From Saprospiraceae bacterium (GTDB lineage Bacteria; Bacteroidota; Bacteroidia; Chitinophagales; Saprospiraceae): a DNA stretch of 6,547 nucleotides. Under the pieces are notes generated by a model. That model saw only the letters and a list, made by a program, of their open reading frames with translations. It was not told where the DNA came from and made no database searches. The first letter of the stretch is position 1. Each line of letters starts with the position of its first letter. This document shows positions 1 to 6,400 of the stretch, in pieces. The stretch spans positions 1-6,547 of the forward strand of contig JAGOIB010000118.1 in NCBI GenBank assembly GCA_017995875.1, read 5' to 3'. A program made the position numbers and the translations under genes.

Positions 1-2
1 CC

Positions 3-542
3 GATGGTGTGGAAGAAATGAAGATGATCGATTGGTCAGATGGGGGCTATGGTGATGTAGCAGGCTCAGGAAAAGGTACTGATGGTGATGATGACTCCGA
101 CGTATTTAGTGATGGGTTTGGATCTGGTACTGGTGGAACAGGGGGACAGGGAGGCGGAACAGGCAATCAAACCGGGACAGGATCCGGTCCTGGCGGAGGT
201 ACAGGTTCAGGTGGAGCAGGCAAGAATACAGGCATTGGCCAGGATGGAAATGGATTGTCATGGGGTGTTGGATTAGACGGTTTGCTAGACAGGAAGCTGA
301 TCAAGCGTGCTAATGTTGGTAGCCTTGCTGTTAAAGCAGGTAAAGTCAGTATTTTCATATGTGTAGACCGCAATGGGCGAGTGATTTCGACCAAATATGA
401 TATTGCCACTTCAACAATTAAGGATGCAGACTTTATTACTAAAGCTGAAGCGATTGCCTCTTCCTATGTATTTGCTATTGCTGCTCCTTCTGAACCTGAA
501 AAGCAATGCGGGAAACTGGCTTTCATCTTTAAGATAAAATAA
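3..542 (+). CDS. Glycine-rich protein with TonB-like C-terminal domain, 5' end cut by window
   Basis: This is the 3' part of a gene. The frame is open to the left edge with no stop, so the GTG at 9 and the ATG at 18 are probably internal codons. Numbering from the GTG at 9, residues 1-35 are acidic, residues 36-82 are a flexible linker with about 25 glycines in 47 positions, and residues 83-177 form a compact domain with NGLSWGVGLDG, the strand KVSIFICVDRNGRV, and a final strand GKLAFIFKI. A glycine-rich linker followed by a K/V-x-V-x-I-x-V-D-R-N-G-x-V strand is typical of TonB-family proteins of Bacteroidota, which pass proton-motive force from ExbB/ExbD to outer-membrane receptors. The N-terminal membrane anchor that would confirm this is outside the window. 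TonB membership is inferred from the domain pattern; a related envelope protein with the same fold is possible. It converges on ridA with 10 bases between stop codons. Confidence 0.65.
   Translation, partial: DGVEEMKMIDWSDGGYGDVAGSGKGTDGDDDSDVFSDGFGSGTGGTGGQGGGTGNQTGTGSGPGGGTGSGGAGKNTGIGQDGNGLSWGVGLDGLLDRKLIKRANVGSLAVKAGKVSIFICVDRNGRVISTKYDIATSTIKDADFITKAEAIASSYVFAIAAPSEPEKQCGKLAFIFKIK
114..254 (+). repeat. Low-complexity Gly/Thr/Ser-rich coding tract
   Basis: Imperfect repeats of GGT/GGA/GGC codons mixed with ACA/ACC/ACT and TCA/TCT encode runs such as GTGGTGGQGGGTG. The unit is not exact at DNA level, so this is a biased-composition linker and not a clean tandem array. It would act as a flexible spacer across the periplasm between a membrane anchor and the C-terminal domain. 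Confidence 0.6.
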
Positions 543-552
543 AGTTCAATCC

Positions 553-927
553 TTACACCGCTGCTATCACCTCCATCTCCAGTAAAACACCATAGTGGAG
601 ATCTCCACATGGGATGACTGCCCTTGCTGGCTTATGCTCACCAAGGCGTTCAGCGTAGACCCTGTTGATTTCCGGCCAATAGGATATGTCAGGAATATAT
701 ATGGTGGCTTTGAGGATTTTATCAAGCCCTGATCCGGCCGCCTCGAGGATGGCTTTAATATTATCAATCACTTGAATTACCTGGGGTTCAATGCCTCCCT
801 GCACGACTTCTCTCGTGATAGGATCAATGGGTAGTTGCCCCGCTACAAACACTAATCCATTGTGGGAAATAGCCTGACTATAGTGGCCTGCTGCTGCCGG
901 AGCCTTATCTGTACTGATTTTATTCAT
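553..927 (-). CDS. ridA: RidA/YjgF/YER057c/UK114 family enamine/imine deaminase
   Basis: The 124-residue product has the full length of a RidA protein. The family forms cytosolic trimers that hydrolyse reactive 2-aminoacrylate and related enamines/imines released by PLP-dependent dehydratases, sparing other PLP enzymes from damage. Residues visible at positions matching E. coli RidA are Y16 (in GHYSQ), N88, R102 (in PAR, the arginine that binds the substrate carboxylate) and E117 (in the EMEVIA strand). The VFVAGQLPIDP segment at 26-36 is also typical. One oddity is GHYSQ where most members have GPYSQ. The start at the CAT on 925-927 gives the expected N-terminus (N-K-I-S-T-D-K-A-P). Older names for this family are L-PSP endoribonuclease and TdcF-like; the exact Rid subgroup cannot be fixed by eye. 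It is divergent from ahcY and convergent with the TonB-like gene. Confidence 0.93.
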   Translation of the reverse strand: MNKISTDKAPAAAGHYSQAISHNGLVFVAGQLPIDPITREVVQGGIEPQVIQVIDNIKAILEAAGSGLDKILKATIYIPDISYWPEINRVYAERLGEHKPARAVIPCGDLHYGVLLEMEVIAAV

Positions 928-968
928 TATTAAGTGTTATAAATGAGCGAAGTAGGTGTGAAATTGAC

Positions 969-995
969 CTAAAATAATTCAATCCATTAGAACAA
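969..995 (-). promoter_or_regulatory. Weak candidate promoter for ridA
   Basis: On the minus strand TATTTTAG (plus 969-976) differs from the Bacteroidota -7 consensus TAnnTTTG at one position. A TTG (plus 993-995) lies 16 bases upstream of it. This gives a leader of about 40 bases to the ridA start. It overlaps the ahcY promoter on the other strand. AT-rich sequence gives such matches by chance, so this is tentative. Confidence 0.2.
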
Positions 996-1007
996 TAGGT
1001 ATCTTTG
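978..1007 (+). promoter_or_regulatory. Bacteroidota-type promoter of ahcY
   Basis: TATCTTTG at 1000-1007 is an exact match to the -7 element TAnnTTTG used by the primary sigma factor of Bacteroidota. The -33 element, usually TTG, is represented by TTC at 978-980, 19 bases upstream, which is a normal spacing. Transcription would start around 1011-1015, giving a leader of about 35-40 bases before the ahcY ATG at 1050. No sigma70-type -10 box is needed to explain expression. Confidence 0.65.
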
Positions 1008-1010
1008 CAC

Positions 1011-1026
1011 CGTTTTCGTAAAAACG
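1011..1026 (+). repeat. Perfect 6-bp inverted repeat at predicted ahcY transcription start
   Basis: CGTTTT (1011-1016) and AAAACG (1021-1026) are reverse complements around the four bases CGTA. The repeat begins 4 bases after the -7 box, so it would lie at the very 5' end of the ahcY mRNA or act as a small DNA palindrome over the start site. The repeat is visible; any operator or mRNA-stabilising role is a guess, and chance occurrence is possible. Confidence 0.35.
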
Positions 1027-1049
1027 TCTAAGCACATAAACTTACTAAC

Positions 1050-2369
1050 ATGCAGGATCAAATGGTTGACCAACAACTGAAGTACAAGGTAAAAGATATA
1101 AGCCTTGCCAAATGGGGCAGGATGGAAATTGAACTGGCAGAGGCAGAAATGCCCGGCCTGATGGCTTTAAGGGACCAATACAAAGGACAGAATCCCCTTA
1201 AAGGAGCCCGTATAGCTGGATGTCTGCACATGACTATTCAAACCGCGGTATTAATTGAAACCCTTGTAGACCTCGGTGCTGAAGTAACCTGGTCCTCATG
1301 TAATATCTTTTCTACTCAGGATCATGCCGCTGCTGCCATTGCCGCTGCCGGTATACCTGTTTTTGCCTGGAAAGGAGAAACTCTGGAAGAAGCTGACTGG
1401 TGCATCGAGCAGACACTGTTTGCATTTAGTGATGGCCAGCCATTAAATATGATCCTAGATGACGGGGGTGATCTGACAAATATTGTATTGGACAAATACC
1501 CGGAGTTGGTGGATGGCATCAAAGGCATTAGCGAAGAAACCACTACCGGAGTCCTTCGGCTATATGAAAGGGAGAAAAATGGTTCACTGACGCTACCGGC
1601 TATCAATGTCAATGATTCTGTAACCAAGTCCAAGTTTGACAACAAATATGGCTGTCGTGAAAGTTGTGTAGATGCTATCCGCAGAGCCACAGATATCATG
1701 ATGGCTGGTAAGGTAGCAGTTGTTGCCGGTTATGGAGATGTTGGAAAAGGATCAGCTGCATCCCTTCGTTCAGCAGGATGTCGTGTGATCGTTACTGAAA
1801 TCGATCCGATCTGTGCTTTACAGGCAGCTATGGAAGGATTTGAAGTAAAACGTATGATTGATGCCATCGTAGAAGCAGATATCGTAGTGACAGCAACCGG
1901 ATGTATCAACATTCTGACGGCTGAGCACTTCAAGCTGATGAAGGATAAAGCGATCGTCGCTAATATCGGCCACTTCGATAATGAAATAGACGTTGCATGG
2001 CTCAATAAAAATGCCGGAAGCACTAAAGTTGAAATCAAGCCTCAGGTGGATAAATACACTGTGAACGGTAAGGATATTCTCTTGCTGGCTGAAGGCAGAC
2101 TTGTCAATCTTGGTTGTGCCATGGGCCATCCATCTTTTGTCATGTCTACTTCATTTACGAATCAGGTTCTTGCCCAGCTCGAACTTTGGTTGCGAGGAGA
2201 TCAGTACGAAAACAAAGTATTTGTTCTTCCAAAGCATCTTGATGAACTCGTAGCAAAATTGCACCTTGATAAATTAGGTGTTCAACTTGATATACTTTCT
2301 AAAGAACAGGCATCCTATATAGGAGTTACGCCTGAAGGTCCTTTCAAACCTGAATATTACAGGTATTAA
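1050..2369 (+). CDS. ahcY: Adenosylhomocysteinase (S-adenosyl-L-homocysteine hydrolase)
   Basis: The enzyme reversibly cleaves S-adenosylhomocysteine to adenosine and homocysteine in the cytosol, using tightly bound NAD, and so relieves product inhibition of SAM-dependent methyltransferases. The 439 residues match the family closely. By alignment with the human enzyme (offset +7), the substrate and catalytic residues are H60, D138, E163, K193, D197, N198, H308 and H360. The NAD-binding Rossmann loop GYGDVGKG is at 227-234. The C-terminal tail KPEYYRY has the K433 and Y437 that reach into the neighbouring subunit's cofactor site. Nothing essential is missing. The length indicates the form without the extra ~40-residue insert found in many proteobacterial and plant enzymes. 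The ATG at 1050 follows the promoter at 978-1007 and has no Shine-Dalgarno sequence, as is common in this phylum; M5 is a less likely alternative. The TAA overlaps the next ATG by one base. Confidence 0.98.
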   Translation: MQDQMVDQQLKYKVKDISLAKWGRMEIELAEAEMPGLMALRDQYKGQNPLKGARIAGCLHMTIQTAVLIETLVDLGAEVTWSSCNIFSTQDHAAAAIAAAGIPVFAWKGETLEEADWCIEQTLFAFSDGQPLNMILDDGGDLTNIVLDKYPELVDGIKGISEETTTGVLRLYEREKNGSLTLPAINVNDSVTKSKFDNKYGCRESCVDAIRRATDIMMAGKVAVVAGYGDVGKGSAASLRSAGCRVIVTEIDPICALQAAMEGFEVKRMIDAIVEADIVVTATGCINILTAEHFKLMKDKAIVANIGHFDNEIDVAWLNKNAGSTKVEIKPQVDKYTVNGKDILLLAEGRLVNLGCAMGHPSFVMSTSFTNQVLAQLELWLRGDQYENKVFVLPKHLDELVAKLHLDKLGVQLDILSKEQASYIGVTPEGPFKPEYYRY

Positions 2370-2920
2370 TGAAAGAAATCACACAGAGAAGGAGCACACA
2401 TGTAAAGGTTATCCTGGTTTTATGCCTCTTTTACATTTGTGTTCCTTTTCGGGTGTGTGGCAATGATGCTCATGATATGCATATTTGCCTGACAGAGTTG
2501 AAGTTCAATGAAACAACTTCTTCATTTCAGGTTTCCATTAAGATTTTTATAGATGACCTGGAGCTTGCCCTCGGCAAAGAAGGTACGGCAGGTCTTTTTA
2601 TTGGGACGCCTAAAGAATCGGGTACTGCGGATGCGTTTATTGAAGGTTACCTGAACAAGCATTTTAAAATCGATATAGACGGGAAGCCACTTGACATGGT
2701 TTTTCTTGGTAAAGAAGTATCAGACGACCTTCAGGCTATCTGGTGTTATGTCGAATTCACTGCCCAGCCAACCCATGGAAAGAAATGCACAGTATCAAAT
2801 GATATTTTGTTCAGCCTGTATGAAGAGCAACGCAATATTATGGATATCCGGATGACGAAAAGTCAAAAGGATTACACCATCTTTCAACCAGGGCAAAGTA
2901 CCTGGACGTATACATTTTAA
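2369..2920 (+). CDS. DUF6702 family secreted protein of unknown function
   Basis: This 183-residue protein has a positively charged N-terminus, a hydrophobic stretch at about 13-27 and then a polar region, consistent with a Sec signal peptide and a periplasmic or envelope location. The mature part fits the DUF6702 pattern known from Bacteroidota: a short His-containing start and strand (DAHDMHICLTEL, 33-44), the motif KIFIDDLELAL (58-68), YLNKHFKIDIDGK (94-106), FLGKE (112-116), a strand with WCYVEF (125-130) and EEQRNIMDI (152-160). No enzymatic motif is visible and the function is unknown. C30 follows the hydrophobic segment, but FRVC is not a good lipobox, so a lipoprotein is unlikely. The ATG shares its A with the ahcY stop codon (TAATG), and an AGG lies 5 bases upstream inside ahcY, so translation is probably coupled to ahcY. 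Family assignment is from recalled motifs. Confidence 0.8.
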   Translation: MKEITQRRSTHVKVILVLCLFYICVPFRVCGNDAHDMHICLTELKFNETTSSFQVSIKIFIDDLELALGKEGTAGLFIGTPKESGTADAFIEGYLNKHFKIDIDGKPLDMVFLGKEVSDDLQAIWCYVEFTAQPTHGKKCTVSNDILFSLYEEQRNIMDIRMTKSQKDYTIFQPGQSTWTYTF

Positions 2921-2923
2921 GGG

Positions 2924-3154
2924 ATGTTTAAAAAACTTTTTATCTGGCCTATCCGGCTTTATCAATTGACTTTATCTCCATTGTTGGGAGCTAATTGCCG
3001 CTATACCCCTTCCTGTAGTCAGTATATGATTGATGCCATTGAAGAGTGGGGTCCGGTGAAAGGAACCTGGCTCGGTCTTCGTCGCATTTCCCGATGTCAT
3101 CCATGGGGTGGTCATGGACATGATCCTGTACCAAAAAAGGGCAAGTCGAAGTAG
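2924..3154 (+). CDS. yidD: YidD membrane protein insertion efficiency factor
   Basis: The 76-residue product is a full-length YidD (DUF37) protein. These small amphipathic proteins sit on the inner face of the cytoplasmic membrane and help insertion or folding of membrane proteins with the YidC/Sec machinery. All family signatures are present: the N-terminal amphipathic segment (2-20, with [11 protein letters not shown]), [10 protein letters not shown] at 25-34, the [10 protein letters not shown] segment, and [18 protein letters not shown] at 53-70. The conserved cysteines are C25, C31 and C58. The tail is lysine-rich. The start lies 3 bases after the DUF6702 stop, so it is almost certainly the third gene of the ahcY transcript. 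In many bacteria yidD lies in the rpmH-rnpA-yidC cluster; here it does not. No Shine-Dalgarno sequence is obvious beyond a GGG directly before the ATG. Confidence 0.95.
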   Translation: MFKKLFIWPIRLYQLTLSPLLGANCRYTPSCSQYMIDAIEEWGPVKGTWLGLRRISRCHPWGGHGHDPVPKKGKSK

Positions 3155-3240
3155 ATTCAAGTCTAAAGTTGAATAGTCGTCAGCGTCCGAAAATGCCTTA
3201 TCCGGGCTGAAGGCTTAATGAATCCAGTATATTCAATTCG

Positions 3241-3261
3241 TATTTCTACGAAATATATTTT
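3241..3261 (+). terminator. Possible weak terminator of the ahcY-DUF6702-yidD transcript
   Basis: TATTTC (3241-3246) pairs perfectly with GAAATA (3250-3255) across a TAC loop and is followed directly by TATTTT. The shape resembles an intrinsic terminator, but the stem is only 6 bp and almost all A-T, so it would be weak. It lies about 90 bases after the yidD stop. The GCCTT/AAGGC hairpin upstream at 3195-3214 is a competing candidate but has no U tract. Confidence 0.25.
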
Positions 3262-3266
3262 GCCGA

Positions 3267-3284
3267 AATTCCACAACTGGAATT
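3267..3284. repeat. Perfect 7-bp inverted repeat AATTCCA-CAAC-TGGAATT
   Basis: The two arms (3267-3273 and 3278-3284) are exact reverse complements with a four-base loop. No T run follows, so it is not an intrinsic terminator. It could be an RNA hairpin near the end of the yidD transcript or a protein-binding site; neither can be shown here. Confidence 0.4.
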
Positions 3285-3299
3285 CAGGCACACTGAAGC

Positions 3300-3319
3300 T
3301 ACAACAGGGGCAGGTTGTA
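3300..3319. repeat. Perfect 6-bp inverted repeat TACAAC/GTTGTA
   Basis: The arms at 3300-3305 and 3314-3319 pair exactly around an 8-base purine-rich loop (aggggcag). The six-T run at 3345-3350 is too distant to form a standard terminator with it. Function is unknown. Confidence 0.3.
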
Positions 3320-3367
3320 ATATGTAAAATTCCCATTGTCAGCCTTTTTTATATTCATTTTTATATC

Positions 3368-3393
3368 TTGATTACCGAAATCTTTTAACTTCG
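3368..3393 (+). promoter_or_regulatory. Weak candidate promoter of the Oar-like receptor gene
   Basis: TAACTTCG at 3386-3393 differs from TAnnTTTG at one position, and a TTG at 3368-3370 lies 15 bases upstream, shorter than the usual ~19. It would give a leader of about 40 bases. A 5-bp inverted repeat, CCGAA (3375-3379) with TTCGG (3390-3394), overlaps the -7 element and could be an operator or chance. A second arrangement, TTG at 3336-3338 with TATATCTTG at 3362-3370, fits no better. Confidence 0.25.
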
Positions 3394-3440
3394 GAGTACA
3401 ATTTCCATTCCTACCACTTATTCAATCAAAACCAAAACAA

Positions 3441-6400
3441 ATGAAAAAAGCATTACTCCTACTTTTTAGTGGATTGGTATTTACCTTTTCACTTCATGCC
3501 CAGGTAACTACTTCGGCCATGGCCGGATATGTTATGGATGAAGACGGTCAGCCGATTCCCGGGGCTAACGTCCTTGCCACACACACCCCTTCCGGAACGA
3601 TTTACGGTGTCATCACCCGTGATGATGGTGGGTATACGATTCCCAACATGAGGGTGGGCGGCCCGTATACGTTGGAAGTGAGTTTTATAGGGTATGAGAA
3701 AAAAACCCTGGAGAGCATTTATCTGAAATTGGGTGAAAAACTTCGTTCTGATGTCACCTTGATAGAAGCTGCGACCGAGCTAGGTGAAATAGAAGTTGTT
3801 GCAAGTGGGGCAGCTGTCATCAACAGTGACCGTACCGGAGCTGCAACCTTTATTACGAATGAACAAATTAGAAACATGCCGACGATCACTAGATCGGCTG
3901 CAGACCTGACTCGTCTCAATCCAATGGCTGCTGATGGCGGTTCATTTGCAGGTAGAAATGATCAGTACAATAATTATTCATTGGACGGTGCCATTTTCAA
4001 CAACCCTTTCGGACTCGATGCTGCAACACCTGGTGGGCAAGCTGATGCTCAGCCGGTGTCCCTTGATGCCATTGAGCAAATTACGGTAGCGATTGCACCC
4101 TATGATGTTTCTCAATCAGGATTTACCGGTGCATCCATTGATGCTGTTACAAAATCAGGTACTAATGAATTTGATGGTTCGGTATTCGCCTACTATCGTA
4201 ATAAAGATATGTTGGGTGTAAAGGTGGAAGACACAGAAGTAACGCGTGGTGATCTCAGCCAGTTACAGGCCGGTTTTAGTGTTGGTGGTCCTATCATTAA
4301 AAACAAGCTTTTCTTTTTCGCCAATTTCGAGTTAGAGCGCCGTTCAGACCTAGGCTCATATTTCCTGGCCAACAGAGGAGAGACGGGATCCAATATTTCA
4401 AGGGTTACAGCAGCAGATCTTGACATGGTATCCTCCTTACTTCAATCTGAGTATGGCTATAGTACTGGTGCTTACGAAAATTACGAACATAAAACAGACA
4501 ATCAGAAAGCTATACTGAAGTTTGATTACAACATGGGTAGTAATCACAAGCTAAGTCTCACCTTTAATTATCTTGATGCATATCGTGATAAGCCTGCGCA
4601 TCCTTCAGCTATTGGTCGCAGAGGTCCTGACTTTCAGACCCTGCAATTTGAAAATTCTGGATACAGAATCAATAATGACATCCTGGGAGGTATCCTTGAA
4701 TTCAAATCCATCTTTGGAAATAAATATGCCAATAAATTCCAGTTTGGTTTGACGTCCTTTAAAGATAGCCGCGATCCGTTTTCTACCCCATTTCCTGTGC
4801 TGAGTATTGCCAAGGATGGAGTACGTTACATCGTTGCAGGCCATGAACCTTTTTCCATCCATAACAAGCTCGATCAGGATGTCTTGCAGATTTCAGACAA
4901 TTTCAACATATATCTTAAGGGGCATACCCTTACGATCGGTGGTAGCTTAGAGAAATTCTCCTTTGATAATTCCTTTAACCTCAATGCGTATGGTGGCACA
5001 TTCGGCCCCGACATAGATTTCGCAAATGTAGAAGCATATATTACTTCTCCTGAATTTGCCGGAATGGTTACTGCAGCACAAACAACCTTTGATAATAACA
5101 ATGCAAATGATACCTGGGCGCTGGCAGAAACGAACATGGGCCAGTTAGCTTTCTTTGCGCAGGATGAGATCGCTGTCAATGATCAGTTTACATTGACACT
5201 TGGGTTGCGCGCAGATATCCCTTTATACTTTGATACACCGGATAAGATCCAGGAAAATATAGACCGCAATTGCTGCTACGATCCTACAATTGTTTATTCT
5301 GATGAATTCGGGGATACTGTTACTTTTGATCAAACGGTCCTGCCTGATTCAAAACCACTATGGTCACCCAGGATAGGGTTCAATTATGACATCCATGGTG
5401 ATCAGACTGCCCAACTACGTGGTGGAACCGGATTCTTTACAGGGAGGTTTCCTTTTGTGTGGATAGGTAACCAGGTTGCTAATCCGAATTCCTTTTTCTA
5501 TTGTGTGACGGATCCAAACTTTAAATATCCTCAGGTATGGAGATCCAATCTAGGTTATGATCAGAAATTTGGTCAGGGATGGACATTTACGACCGACCTT
5601 GTATATACAAAGGATATTCAGGCAGCAATGGTTCGTAATTATGGATTGAGGCCACCTTCCGGTTCACTTGCAGGGCCTGGTTCAAGACCAATTTATTTAG
5701 CAGAAGACCGTGTTATGAATTTTGGTGGACCAACAAACGCCTATGTTTTCACCAATACATCTCTTGGATATTCCATCAATGCTTCATTACAGATCAGAAA
5801 GGACTATGTCAGCAATTTTGGCTGGATGATTGCGTACAATTATCTTGATTCAAAAGATGCAGCTTCCATCGATGCAGAGATTTCAAGCGATGCCTATGAC
5901 CGTAATCCTGCTAATGTAGTGCATTCCAATACGCCTTCACTGGCACCATCACTGTATGGCAACAAGCACCGCTTTGTTGGCTCATTGTATAAGAGGTTTG
6001 AATATGGTAAATCATGGGCTACCCACATCGCGCTTTTCATGGAGTATGTTCAGGGTAACAGGTATAGCTTCACGTACTCCGGTGATATCAACAATGATGG
6101 TTCAGGCCTGAATGACCTCATGTACATTCCTACGGTTGGTGAATTAAGCCAGATGAATTTCGGTAGTGATGCTCAGCGTGATGCCTTTAACAGTTACATC
6201 GAGCAGGATGATTACCTCAGTGCACACAGAGGCCAGATTGCTGAAAAATACGGATCTACAAGCCCATGGTATTCACGCTGGGATGTACGCATCACACAGG
6301 AATTTGGTTTAGGTAACGGAAGTAATGTCCAGTTGAGTCTCGACATCCTCAATGTTGGAAATCTGCTTAATTCTGATTGGGGTGTTCGCGAGATTGCTAC

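Larger units (their letters stand above)
3155..3440. other. Non-coding gap between yidD and the receptor gene
   Basis: No plausible coding frame is seen on either strand in these 286 bases. The left half, just after yidD, has short inverted repeats: GCCTT/AAGGC (3195-3199 with 3210-3214), TATTTC/GAAATA (3241-3255), AATTCCA/TGGAATT (3267-3284) and TACAAC/GTTGTA (3300-3319). The right half is AT-rich, with a six-T run at 3345-3350, and must contain the promoter and leader of the receptor gene. The last ~20 bases before the ATG are A/C-rich without a Shine-Dalgarno sequence. I see no riboswitch or tRNA. Confidence 0.7.

Noticed and set aside
82..409. Overlapping frames within the glycine-rich gene (82-276 plus, 167-409 minus)
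   Set aside because: The repetitive GG-rich codons keep alternative frames open; the frame ending at 542 is the one with a recognisable C-terminal domain.
543..552. Shared bidirectional terminator between the TonB-like gene and ridA
   Set aside because: Only 10 bases separate the stop codons and no inverted repeat is seen there; any terminator must lie inside one of the genes.
567..767. Second minus-strand frame inside ridA
   Set aside because: It overlaps ridA in another frame, and the ridA frame explains the sequence fully with family residues.
964..969. TTGACC as a sigma70 -35 box for ahcY
   Set aside because: It lies 33 bases from the TATCTTTG element and no TATAAT-like box is placed properly downstream; the Bacteroidota-type promoter is the better reading.
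928..1049. SAH or SAM riboswitch upstream of ahcY
   Set aside because: The predicted leader is only about 35-40 bases and contains one small hairpin, too little for known SAH or SAM riboswitch folds.
1322..2129. Three long minus-strand open frames inside ahcY (1322-1699, 1730-2038, 1818-2129)
   Set aside because: They lie antisense to a complete, highly conserved ahcY, have low-complexity translations and no family resemblance; they are codon-bias shadows.
2972..3160. Minus-strand frame opposite yidD
   Set aside because: yidD is a full-length, signature-complete gene on the other strand.
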